From positions 1-39,389 of the forward strand of contig JANQKQ010000062.1 of assembly GCA_028281105.1 (NCBI GenBank): a stretch of 39,389 bases of DNA. Direction: 5' to 3'. Below the pieces are notes generated by a model that was not told where the DNA came from, made no database searches, and saw nothing but the letters and a program-made list of their open reading frames with translations. The stretch comes from Rhizobiaceae bacterium. Lineage in GTDB: Bacteria; Pseudomonadota; Alphaproteobacteria; Rhizobiales; Rhizobiaceae. Of this stretch, positions 7,912 to 15,120 are shown in pieces. A program made the position numbers and the translations under genes. Each line of letters opens with the position of its first letter. The stretch's first letter is position 1.

Positions 7912-7917
7912 TTCGGC

Positions 7918-8619
7918 ATGCAGCAGCATGTGACCTTCCGCACCGCGGGCGCCGATTCTTCGCAGGACACGTCCGCGACCCATCGCACCTACGTGGCGCT
8001 GCGGCGGATGATCCTGGTCGGAGAGCTGCCGCCCGGCAAGAAGCTGAAAATCGAGCAGCTGCGCAAGATGCTGGATATCGGGGCGTCGCCGGTCCGCGAG
8101 GCGCTGAGCCTGTTGACATCGGATCAGCTGGTAGAGCGGGTCGACCAGCGCGGATTTCGGGCCGCCGCCACCAGCAAGGAGAACTTCGAGGAAATCCTCA
8201 AGCTGCGCTGCTCGCTGGAGGAGATGGCGCTACGCCAGTCGATCGCCAACGCAACCGATGCCTGGGAGGAGGCGCTGGTGGTCGCCCATCACAAGATGGA
8301 GCGCCAGCCGCGCGACAGCGCGGAAGCGTTCGAGGTTCGCCACAAGGCCTTCCATATGGCCCTGATCAGCAACTGCCACTCGCCGATCCTGCTGAAGTTC
8401 TGCAGCCAGCTTTACGATCTGAACATCCGTTACCGCTATCTGGCCGGCCGTTCGTTGAGCTACCAGAAGCGCGACATCGACGCCGAGCATCGCGATATTC
8501 TCAACGCGGCGATAGAGCGGGATGCGGACCTGGCCTCCCAGCGCCTGCTGGAGCACTACCGCCGCACCGGCGCCTTCCTGACGGACCTGCTGAGCGCCGA
8601 GCCGACGCAGGCCGGTTAA
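7918..8619 (+). CDS. GntR-family transcriptional regulator, FCD (FadR) subfamily
   Basis: This 233-residue regulator has an N-terminal winged helix-turn-helix (about residues 25-95: RRMILVGELPPGKKL, then IGASPVREALSLLTSDQLVE, then DQRGFRAA). A helical FCD ligand domain follows (about 100-228: LRCSLEEMALRQSI, then RHKAFHMALISNC, then EHRDILNAAIERDAD). The FCD histidines that usually hold a metal are present in the RHKAFHMAL and EHRDIL helices. I chose the ATG at 7918; the frame is open to 7840 but that would run back through the promoter. It converges on the dioxygenase gene with a 13-base gap. A shared palindrome suggests that it controls itself and the malonate-linked catabolic genes. The ligand is probably a pathway intermediate. 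Confidence 0.9.
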   Translation: MQQHVTFRTAGADSSQDTSATHRTYVALRRMILVGELPPGKKLKIEQLRKMLDIGASPVREALSLLTSDQLVERVDQRGFRAAATSKENFEEILKLRCSLEEMALRQSIANATDAWEEALVVAHHKMERQPRDSAEAFEVRHKAFHMALISNCHSPILLKFCSQLYDLNIRYRYLAGRSLSYQKRDIDAEHRDILNAAIERDADLASQRLLEHYRRTGAFLTDLLSAEPTQAG

Positions 8620-8632
8620 CCGGTCAAGCCGG

Positions 8633-9508
8633 TCACGCTTCGGCTGCAGGCGTGAGAATCAGGTCGAAGTCGGCCAACAGATACGGTTCGTTGACCTTGC
8701 CCGAAAGTTCGAATCCGTCCGGGAACGTTTGCGCCGGCTGTTCGACATACTTCATCACCAGATCATCGCGCACGCCGAAGACGGTATCCTCGTCGAGATA
8801 CGGATCGTCGTCGGGAAAAATCTCGGTGACCAGGGTGCGATAGCCCTCGGCCTTGATGATGTAGTGCAGATGCGAGGGTCGCCACGGATGGCGGCCGGTG
8901 GCGTTGAGAATATCGCCGACCGGGCCATCGGTGGGCACGGTGTAGCTGACGGGCTTGACCGTGGTGAACCCATAGCGGCCATCGGGACCGGTGGTCTGGA
9001 TGCCGTGGAAGGAATAAGTGTCCTGGTCCGGATCCTGGCTTGAATACATCCCGTTGGGCGCGGTCTGCCAGATGTCGAGTTCGGCGCCCTCGATCGGCTC
9101 GCCCTTCATGTTTTTCACCGTGCCGCGTGCCAGCAGCACCGGGCCTTCATAGTGGCGCTTCATGTCGGCCCCGAACGCCAGCGGCGGCGCGCCGGTGATG
9201 TGAAAGGGCCCGAGCACGCTCGACGAGGTTCCGCCGGGCACCGAGTGGATCATGTCGACCAGCGCCGACAGGCCCAGCACGTCCGACAGCAGCACGAACT
9301 CGTGTCGTTCCTCATCGGTGATGCGCCCGGCCCACTCCATGAACTCGATGCCTCTTCGCCATTCGTCATGGGTCAGGTTGGTTTCCTTGGCGAACGCATG
9401 CAGATGGGTGGCCAGGCTCAACATGATCTCGCGCAGGCGCGGGTTGGTGTCCTTGCCGAAATAGCCCATGAAGACATCGGTGATGTTGTCGGTGTTTACA
9501 TCGCGCAT
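8633..9508 (-). CDS. Intradiol ring-cleavage dioxygenase (hydroxyquinol/catechol 1,2-dioxygenase family)
   Basis: This 291-residue non-haem Fe(III) enzyme cleaves an aromatic ring between two adjacent hydroxylated carbons. The N-terminal helical dimer domain (about residues 1-100) ends in SSVLGPFHITGAPPL. The catalytic beta domain follows, with DIWQTAPNGMYSSQDPDQ, PVSYTVPTDGPVGD and RPSHLHYII. The four iron ligands expected in the family are Y155, Y189, H213 and H215, with spacings close to those of hydroxyquinol 1,2-dioxygenase. Hydroxyquinol-type substrates fit better than catechol, but the neighbours include no maleylacetate reductase. It is last in the seven-gene operon. GGAG lies 8 bases before the ATG. 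Confidence 0.9.
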   Translation of the reverse strand: MRDVNTDNITDVFMGYFGKDTNPRLREIMLSLATHLHAFAKETNLTHDEWRRGIEFMEWAGRITDEERHEFVLLSDVLGLSALVDMIHSVPGGTSSSVLGPFHITGAPPLAFGADMKRHYEGPVLLARGTVKNMKGEPIEGAELDIWQTAPNGMYSSQDPDQDTYSFHGIQTTGPDGRYGFTTVKPVSYTVPTDGPVGDILNATGRHPWRPSHLHYIIKAEGYRTLVTEIFPDDDPYLDEDTVFGVRDDLVMKYVEQPAQTFPDGFELSGKVNEPYLLADFDLILTPAAEA

Positions 9509-9532
9509 GGGTCGGACTCCGTTGCTTGCGGA

Positions 9533-10840
9533 CTAGTTCAGGATCGCCAGGCTCAGCGAAGGAAAGCGAATAAGTGCGATCAGCACGATCAGCATCACCA
9601 CCGCGAAGGGGAATGCGCCGACGAACACGTCTTTCAGCGAGATGCGGTCGTCGTCCAGGGTCGCCTTGATCACGAAACACGAGATGCCGAGCGGCGGGGT
9701 TAGAAGCCCGATCTCGGCGCCGACGACGGTGACGATCCCGAACCATACCAGCGACAGCCCCATCGGCTCGATCAGCGGCAGGAACAGGGGCACCACGATC
9801 AGGATGATCGACGCGGTGTCGAGCAGGGTCCCCAGGAAGATCATCAGCAGCACGTAGATGAACATGATCCAGAAGAACGTCATCTGGGTTTCGGCGAGAA
9901 TGTTGCCCAGTTCGTTGGGCAGGCCGGCGAGCCCGAGCATGCGGCTGTAGATCGACGCGGCGGTGATCAGGAACAGGATCGCTGCGGTGATGTGGCCTGT
10001 CTCCAGCAGCGCGTCCCAGAAGGTTCGCAACGTCATGCGCCCGCGCGCCACCGCGATCGCCAGCCCCAGCAGCGAGCCGGCCGCGCCCGCCTCCACCGGG
10101 GTCAGCCAGCCGGTGTAGATGCCGCCCAGCACGACGACGATCAGCACGATGGTCGGCAGGGTCTTGTCGGCGATCTCGTAAGCCGACATCCATTCGCTGT
10201 CATCGATCTGCCTGCCGCCCACGTAGCGTGGGCTCAGCCGGCCCATGGTCCAGATCGCGATGATATACGCGGCCGCCAGAAGCAGGCCCGGCACGACGCC
10301 GGCCAGAAACATGTCGCCGACCGACTGTTCGGCGACGAAGGAATAGATGATCAGCATGGCGGACGGCGGGATGATCATGCCCAGCACGGACGAGCCGGCC
10401 ACCACGCCGACGGCGAAGCGGGGATTGTAGTTGAACGCCAGCATCTGCGGGACCGAGACCTTGGCGAACACCGAGGCCGATGCGATCGACGAGCCGGTCA
10501 CGGCGGCAAACACCGCGTTGGCGCCGACGGTGGCCATGCCGATCCCGCCCTTGACCTTGCGGAAGCCGGAATTCATCACCTCGTAGATGTCGGCGCCGAG
10601 CCCCGCCTTGGAGACGACCAGTCCCATGAAGGTGAACAGCGGCACGGTGGCGAAGGTGTACTCCATCACCGAATCGCCGATCGCGATCTTCAGCAGGTTC
10701 ATCGCCAGCTCGAAGTTGTCCCGCATCAGCCAGATCGAGACGAACGACACCACCCCCAGCGCGATCGGGATGTAGACGCCGATATAGACCAGAACGATGA
10801 TCGCAATGACGGATGCGATGCCGATCTCGATCGGGCTCAT
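9533..10840 (-). CDS. TRAP transporter large permease (DctM type)
   Basis: This 435-residue inner-membrane protein has about 12 hydrophobic segments and is the transport subunit of a TRAP-type carboxylate importer. Family marks are the opening VLVYIGVYIPIALGV, TGSSIASASVFAKVSVPQM (substrate and sodium region), GSSVLGMIIPPSAMLIIYSF, and the closing GAEIGLLTPPLGISCFVIK. It overlaps the small permease gene by 4 bases (10837-10840, ATGA), so the two are probably translated together. It is followed by the dioxygenase gene 24 bases on. The substrate is probably an organic acid linked to this pathway: an aromatic acid or malonate. Confidence 0.94.
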   Translation of the reverse strand: MSPIEIGIASVIAIIVLVYIGVYIPIALGVVSFVSIWLMRDNFELAMNLLKIAIGDSVMEYTFATVPLFTFMGLVVSKAGLGADIYEVMNSGFRKVKGGIGMATVGANAVFAAVTGSSIASASVFAKVSVPQMLAFNYNPRFAVGVVAGSSVLGMIIPPSAMLIIYSFVAEQSVGDMFLAGVVPGLLLAAAYIIAIWTMGRLSPRYVGGRQIDDSEWMSAYEIADKTLPTIVLIVVVLGGIYTGWLTPVEAGAAGSLLGLAIAVARGRMTLRTFWDALLETGHITAAILFLITAASIYSRMLGLAGLPNELGNILAETQMTFFWIMFIYVLLMIFLGTLLDTASIILIVVPLFLPLIEPMGLSLVWFGIVTVVGAEIGLLTPPLGISCFVIKATLDDDRISLKDVFVGAFPFAVVMLIVLIALIRFPSLSLAILN

Positions 10841-11448
10841 GAAGTAGGCTCCGCGGTGTCGCCCGACGGCGCTCCCGGCGTGTTCCGCTTGCCGAAATAG
10901 GGGCCGCGATAGCCCAGACTGCCGTCGGCTCCTTCACCGCCGGCCGACAGCACCTTGATGACGAACAGCACCGTGCACAACACCGCGCTGACGAAGATCG
11001 TCAGCTTGATCGGCCACCACGGAGCGGTGAAGACCCCGGGAACGCCGAAATAGTCCCGGCTTTCGAACATCTCGACGAATTCCGGCCAGATCGCGATTGC
11101 GACCAGCATCATGAACACGGCGGAAACCAGGTTGATAAACCGACGAATGCCGTCGCTGGCGCGCGGGTAACGCGAGCTGAGTACGGTCAGGAAACCGTCG
11201 GAACGGGTCAGCCGATTGACCCGGATGACATCGGGCAGTTGCAGGAACACGATGAGCACCATGGAGAACTGCACCACCTCGACGGCACCCAGAAACGGAC
11301 TGTTGAATACGCCGCGCGCCACCACGTCGTAATTGACGATCAACACCAGCAGCAGCACGACGACGGTGCCAACGGCGTTGGCGATAACCGCAACGCCGTT
11401 GGCCAGCTTCGAGACAATTGAGACGGTTTGGGGCCGGGTTTCGACCAT
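10837..11448 (-). CDS. TRAP transporter small permease (DctQ type)
   Basis: This 203-residue inner-membrane subunit has four membrane segments (about residues 20-40, 58-75, 108-124 and 145-163). It holds the family pattern NYDVVARGVFNSPFLGAVEVVQ. The C-terminal tail of about 35 residues is hydrophilic and rich in Gly and charged residues. GGGGAGG precedes the ATG at 11448. It lies between the binding protein gene (25-base gap) and the large permease gene (4-base overlap), the usual PQM order. Confidence 0.92.
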   Translation of the reverse strand: MVETRPQTVSIVSKLANGVAVIANAVGTVVVLLLVLIVNYDVVARGVFNSPFLGAVEVVQFSMVLIVFLQLPDVIRVNRLTRSDGFLTVLSSRYPRASDGIRRFINLVSAVFMMLVAIAIWPEFVEMFESRDYFGVPGVFTAPWWPIKLTIFVSAVLCTVLFVIKVLSAGGEGADGSLGYRGPYFGKRNTPGAPSGDTAEPTS

Positions 11449-11473
11449 GCCGTTCCTCCCCGTCGCGATCCGA

Positions 11474-12559
11474 TCAGTTGCTCAGATCGGCGGTCCAATC
11501 GCGAACCGGGGTGTAGCCGGCATTGGCAAGCTTGCCGAGATAGGTTTGCAGCATCTGCTCGCCCGGCTCGCCTTTGCCTTCCAGGTTGGCCGCCCACTCC
11601 GCAGCGATGTTGGGCATGGCATGCGCCCAGGCTTCGCGCTCGGCCGGGTCCATCTCGACGACCGTGCCGCCGGCAGCTACGTAGGCCTCGCGGCTTGCGG
11701 CCGCACGGTCCATGGCGATGCCGGCCACGTGATCGCGATAGGCGACGGCGACCTCCTGTAGAACACCCTTCACCTCGTCAGGCAGCTTGTCCCAGTAGTC
11801 CTTGTTGACCGTGATCGTCTTGGAGTTGACCGCACCCAGATCGGCTTTCAGCATATAGGGCGCGACCTCGGCGATCTTGAACGTGCTGGCGGCTTCCGGC
11901 CACAGCATGGCGTGGTCGACCAGGCCGGTCTGCAGCATGTTGTAGAAGTCGGTCAGACCGCCGCGCACCCCGGCCGCTCCGTCGATGCCTTCCAGATAGC
12001 GCAGGTTCATGCCGGCGCCGGCCAACTTGCCGCCCTCGACGTCTTTGAGCGAGTTGATCGGCGTCTTGGAGAACAACTGGTAGGTGTCGAGCACGACGCC
12101 GGTCGCCAGATAGACCTGGTTCTGGGCGGCGAACTCGTTCTGCATGGTCGGGTATTCCTTGGCGATCTCGTCGACCGCCTTGGCCACGGCCCTGGCATCG
12201 GGAGCGATGAACGGGGTGACCGCCGAAATCGCCTGGCTGGGCAGCTTCGATGAATGGAAGATCGTGGTCACGATGCCGATGTCGCCAAGCCCGAGCTTGA
12301 TGCCTTCCAGCACGCCCTTCGGCTTGACGATCGAGCCGCCATAGCTCTCCTGCCACTCCATCTCGTAGTTGCCGTTGGCGGCGAGCCGCTTGTCCACCTC
12401 GGGGATGAAAAAGTTGGTGAACTCCTTCACCCAAAGCGCACGCGCGGGATAGCCGTCGATCACGACTGCCTTGATTTTCTCGGCCGCCGCGGCCGATGTC
12501 GACACGGCAGCTGCTAGCATGAGGCCGAGTGTGGCCCGCCTGGTCAGTTGTCCAATCAT
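11474..12559 (-). CDS. TRAP transporter substrate-binding protein (DctP type)
   Basis: This 361-residue periplasmic protein has a signal peptide with a twin-arginine-like start (QLTRRATLGLMLAAAV, cleavage near AAAA-EK). The mature part shows the DctP plan: VKEFTNFFIPEVDKRL, ESYGGSIVKPKGVLEGIKLG with LGDIGIVT, then LVDHAMLWPEA, and near the C terminus YWDKLPDEVKGVLQEVA. The conserved arginine that usually binds a carboxylate cannot be placed with certainty; GMNLRYLEGIDG is the likely region. GGGAG precedes the ATG. It sits between the OsmC gene and the TRAP permeases. The substrate should be an anionic organic acid. Confidence 0.92.
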   Translation of the reverse strand: MIGQLTRRATLGLMLAAAVSTSAAAAEKIKAVVIDGYPARALWVKEFTNFFIPEVDKRLAANGNYEMEWQESYGGSIVKPKGVLEGIKLGLGDIGIVTTIFHSSKLPSQAISAVTPFIAPDARAVAKAVDEIAKEYPTMQNEFAAQNQVYLATGVVLDTYQLFSKTPINSLKDVEGGKLAGAGMNLRYLEGIDGAAGVRGGLTDFYNMLQTGLVDHAMLWPEAASTFKIAEVAPYMLKADLGAVNSKTITVNKDYWDKLPDEVKGVLQEVAVAYRDHVAGIAMDRAAASREAYVAAGGTVVEMDPAEREAWAHAMPNIAAEWAANLEGKGEPGEQMLQTYLGKLANAGYTPVRDWTADLSN

Positions 12560-12593
12560 GTCTGGTTTCTCCCTTGTGGTTGGGTTTCCTCAT

Positions 12594-13052
12594 TCAGGCC
12601 TTGCGCCAGGTCGTCTCCAGTTGCGTGCCGGACTGCTCGAACAGTTTCGACAGCGGGCAGAACTTGGCGACTTCCTCCCCCACCCTTTCAATCTCCGCGC
12701 CGCTGGCCGGGCCGTCGCAGGTCACGACCTGGCGCAGCGTGGTGAACGGCACGTCGATTTCCTCTTCCAGCGTCACCCCGCGCCGATCGAACGCGCAGGC
12801 GATCTCGACGGCGATGTTGCCGATGTCGACGCCAAGCTTGTCCGCGCATTTGTGTCCGATCACATTGGTGCAGCCGATCAGTGCGGCAAGCGCGGTATCG
12901 GTGGGCGTCGGCCCCGCATTGGTGCCGCCGCGCTCGGTGGGCTCGTCGATGACGAAGTTGAGGTCGCGGATGGCCACGTCGCTACGCGAATGCGATCGGC
13001 CCCGGCCGTCAGCCCGTAGCGTCACCGTGGTTTTCGTTCGCACCGCCGCCAT
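12594..13052 (-). CDS. OsmC-family protein
   Basis: This 152-residue cytoplasmic protein belongs to the OsmC/Ohr family, whose members are thiol peroxidases or have unknown roles. Key parts are GPTPTDTALAALIGCTNVIG with the first conserved cysteine, and VAKFCPLSKLFEQSG with the second. Both cysteines expected for peroxidase chemistry are present. The ATG at 13052 has GAGGG 4 bases upstream; the frame extends to 13130 but that would overlap the nitroreductase gene. It lies between nitroreductase (7-base gap) and dctP. Its place in the operon suggests protection from quinone or peroxide by-products; that role is inference. Confidence 0.88.
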   Translation of the reverse strand: MAAVRTKTTVTLRADGRGRSHSRSDVAIRDLNFVIDEPTERGGTNAGPTPTDTALAALIGCTNVIGHKCADKLGVDIGNIAVEIACAFDRRGVTLEEEIDVPFTTLRQVVTCDGPASGAEIERVGEEVAKFCPLSKLFEQSGTQLETTWRKA

Positions 13053-13059
13053 CGCACCC

Positions 13060-13725
13060 TCACGCGAACTCGCAGACTTTGTCGAACGCAAAGCGCGGCA
13101 GCTTGTGAAACAGCGCCGTTTCGTCCGCATATCCCAGGTTGCACAGGAAGTTGGACTTCAGCGTCGTGCCGACAAAGAACTCCTCATCGACGGCCGCGTT
13201 GGAAAAACCCGACATCGCGCCCACATCGAGCCCGAGCGCCCGCGCGGCGATCATGAAGTAGGCGCCTTGCAGGGTGCCGTTGCGGAAAGCGGTTGATTCA
13301 GCGTGATCCGGCTTTCCTTCGAAATGCGGGCGCCGGTCCTCGTGGGGAAACAAGAAGGGCAGCTCCTGCCAGAATTCACCGTCGTAGGCGATGATCGCGG
13401 TGACGGGCGCGGCCATCATCTTATCGATATTCGCGGGCTTGAGCGCCTTGGTCAGCCGCTGTTTGGCCTCATCGGAGGTCACGAAGACGAAACGGGCCGG
13501 GCAGCAGTTCATGGAAGTCGGGCCGGCGGCGGTGATCTTGTAGATCGCTTCCAGCGTCTCGCGGGACACCGGACGGTCGGTCCAGGCATAGTGCGAGCGC
13601 GCCTGGCGCAGGATCAGGTCTATCGCCCTGTCTTCGAGCTTCGGCATCGCCTTGCGCAGGTCACGTACCACGGACTGCGCATGGGCGCGGGCCAGCTCCA
13701 ATTCCTGTCCCGTCAGGGCGTTCAT
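13060..13725 (-). CDS. Nitroreductase-family flavoprotein, RutE-like (malonic semialdehyde reductase type)
   Basis: This 221-residue protein is a probable FMN- and NAD(P)H-dependent reductase. It resembles RutE, the likely malonic semialdehyde reductase of pyrimidine breakdown: WTDRPVSRETLEAIYKI, GPTSMNCCPARFVFV, MMAAPVTAIIAYD, FLFPHEDRR, FRNGTLQGAYFMIAARALGL, DVGAMSGF and TLKSNFLCNLGYAD all follow the RutE plan. The ATG at 13725 overlaps the FAH stop (ATGA). No other rut gene is nearby. It could reduce malonic semialdehyde, or a quinone or enoate in this pathway. Confidence 0.88.
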   Translation of the reverse strand: MNALTGQELELARAHAQSVVRDLRKAMPKLEDRAIDLILRQARSHYAWTDRPVSRETLEAIYKITAAGPTSMNCCPARFVFVTSDEAKQRLTKALKPANIDKMMAAPVTAIIAYDGEFWQELPFLFPHEDRRPHFEGKPDHAESTAFRNGTLQGAYFMIAARALGLDVGAMSGFSNAAVDEEFFVGTTLKSNFLCNLGYADETALFHKLPRFAFDKVCEFA

Positions 13726-14603
13726 TGGGCCGCCTCCGTTGCAAGCAGGTCCTCTTCGGCCACAACCGGGTTGGCGCAGATGCCGATGGATTCGATCTCG
13801 ACCTCGATCGTCTCGCCGGGGCGCAGCCAGCGCGGCGGCCGGCGCGCATGGCCGACGCCGGGCGGCGTGCCCATCGCGATGAGATCGCCCGGTTCCAGGG
13901 TCGCGAATTCCGAGATGGTCGCGATGGTGCGAGCCACGCTCCACAGCATGTCCGCGGTGGTCGCGCTCTGCAGGATTTCCGAGCCGACGCGGGACTCGAT
14001 CTTCAGACCGTCGGCGCCGGCCGGCAGTTCGTCGGGGGTGACGACGACCGGACCGATGGCACCGGTCGCATCGAAGTTCTTGCCGGGGGTCCATTGATGG
14101 GTTTTGCGCTGGTAGTCGCGCACCGAGCCGTCGTTGAAGACGGTGTAGCCGAACACATGGTCGAGCGCCTCGGCTTCGCCGATATGCCTGCCGCCCCGGC
14201 CGACGACCAGCATCAGCTCGGCTTCGTAATCGAGCTTCTCGGAACAGGTCGGCCGCACCATCGGCGCGCCGGCAGGCATCAGAGAGTTCAAACCGCGCAT
14301 GAACAGCGCCGGGTACTCCGGCACGTCGTAGCCGCCTTCCTTGATGTGATCTACATAGTTAAGACCCAGGCAGATCACTTTGCCCGGCCGTTTGATCGGA
14401 AGTTCCGGAGCGATGCCGGCAAGCGGCTCTGAGGGCGCATCGGGAAGTCTCTTCGCCAGAGCGGCGAGATCGACCCTGCCCGAAACGATGCCCATCAGGT
14501 CGTCGCCCACGGACGCTTCAAGCGCCGATAGATTCCGCGCCTGTGCGTTGTCGACTACAAAAACACCCGATCCCGTCGTACCAGTACCAACCGTGAAACG
14601 CAT
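13722..14603 (-). CDS. Fumarylacetoacetate hydrolase (FAH)-family enzyme, possible acylpyruvate hydrolase
   Basis: This 293-residue enzyme of the FAH superfamily cleaves or isomerises 1,3-dicarbonyl compounds with a divalent metal. A variable N-terminal region of about 70 residues is followed by KVICLGLNYVDHIKEGG, the metal ligands in LDYEAELMLVVGRG (two Glu) and the Asp in VFNDGSVRDYQRK. KNFDATGAIGPVVV, SEFATLEPGDLIAMGTPPGVG and LRPGETIEVEIESIG follow. GGGAGG lies 4 bases before the chosen ATG at 14603; the frame extends to 14660 but would overlap the promoter. It is first in the operon. Acylpyruvase action yielding malonate would explain the matAB-type genes opposite, but isomerase or fumarylpyruvase roles are possible. 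Confidence 0.88.
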   Translation of the reverse strand: MRFTVGTGTTGSGVFVVDNAQARNLSALEASVGDDLMGIVSGRVDLAALAKRLPDAPSEPLAGIAPELPIKRPGKVICLGLNYVDHIKEGGYDVPEYPALFMRGLNSLMPAGAPMVRPTCSEKLDYEAELMLVVGRGGRHIGEAEALDHVFGYTVFNDGSVRDYQRKTHQWTPGKNFDATGAIGPVVVTPDELPAGADGLKIESRVGSEILQSATTADMLWSVARTIATISEFATLEPGDLIAMGTPPGVGHARRPPRWLRPGETIEVEIESIGICANPVVAEEDLLATEAAQ

Positions 14604-14631
14604 CTTGCCTCCCTGGGATGACGCGACGTGC

Positions 14632-14660
14632 ATTTTGGCGATTATTTTCCGTGTTGTCAA
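14632..14660 (-). promoter_or_regulatory. Promoter of the FAH-to-dioxygenase operon
   Basis: On the minus strand, TTGACA (14660-14655, perfect -35) and CAAAAT (14637-14632) are separated by 17 bases. The GntR palindrome lies directly upstream of the -35. The start of transcription would be near 14625, giving a short leader with GGGAGG. Confidence 0.65.
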
Positions 14661-14682
14661 ATAATATCGATATTTCTATAGT
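14654..14682 (+). promoter_or_regulatory. Promoter of the YCII-matA-matB operon
   Basis: TTGTCA (14654-14659) and TATAGT (14677-14682) are separated by 17 bases, a strong sigma-70-type match. The perfect 12-bp palindrome at 14663-14674 fills the spacer, the best position for a repressor. The two divergent promoters overlap by 7 bases at the -35 elements. Confidence 0.72.
14663..14674. promoter_or_regulatory. Candidate GntR operator, copy 2
   Basis: AATATCGATATT repeats the palindrome found in the regulator's own promoter (7898-7909). The match extends to 16 bases (14659-14674) in inverted orientation. One site could control both divergent catabolic operons. Confidence 0.77.
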
Positions 14683-14707
14683 TAGCATGACGAGGATGGA
14701 GGTTGCG

Positions 14708-15094
14708 ATGCCAAGCTGGTCGGACTACAAGGCCCACGCTCGGGAGCGAGGCGCCTTGGCGCTTGAGCTCTATGTGGTCAATTCGGTGCCGGCCAAGCCC
14801 CCCGAACAGCTTGCCGCCGCCCTGCCCGACCATCTGGCCTATCAGGCCCGCATGGAGGCCGAGGGCAAACTGGCCTTTGCGGGACCGGTTTCGGACTTCT
14901 CCGGAGAGCAGATGCAGGGGGAGGGATTGATCGTCTATCGGGCCGGTTCGTTGGAGGAGGCACGCGCCTTTGCCGATGGCGATCCGATGCACGCGACGGG
15001 AACGCGCAGCTATACGATCCGGCGCTGGCTGATCAACGAAGGCAGCCTGACGCTTGAAGTGGGACTGTCGGGAAAACGGATATCGCTTGGATAA
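14708..15094 (+). CDS. YCII-family protein
   Basis: This 128-residue protein has a YCII-type ferredoxin-like fold, related to muconolactone isomerase-like dimers. The N-terminal strand is ALALELYVVN. Conserved PDHLAYQARMEAEGKLAFAGP carries the family histidine, and GDPMHATGTRSYTIRRW carries the family aspartate-proline. The ATG at 14708 has GGAGG 5 bases upstream; earlier in-frame ATGs at 14687 and 14696 lack a good ribosome site. One studied YCII enzyme, TftG, removes chloride from 5-chlorohydroxyquinol next to a hydroxyquinol dioxygenase. A role on a hydroxyquinol-type intermediate is therefore attractive, but the family is mostly uncharacterised. It is first in the operon with the malonyl-CoA genes. 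Confidence 0.85.
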   Translation: MPSWSDYKAHARERGALALELYVVNSVPAKPPEQLAAALPDHLAYQARMEAEGKLAFAGPVSDFSGEQMQGEGLIVYRAGSLEEARAFADGDPMHATGTRSYTIRRWLINEGSLTLEVGLSGKRISLG

Positions 15095-15120
15095 GCGACT
15101 GATCCACTCGCCTAGGTGTA

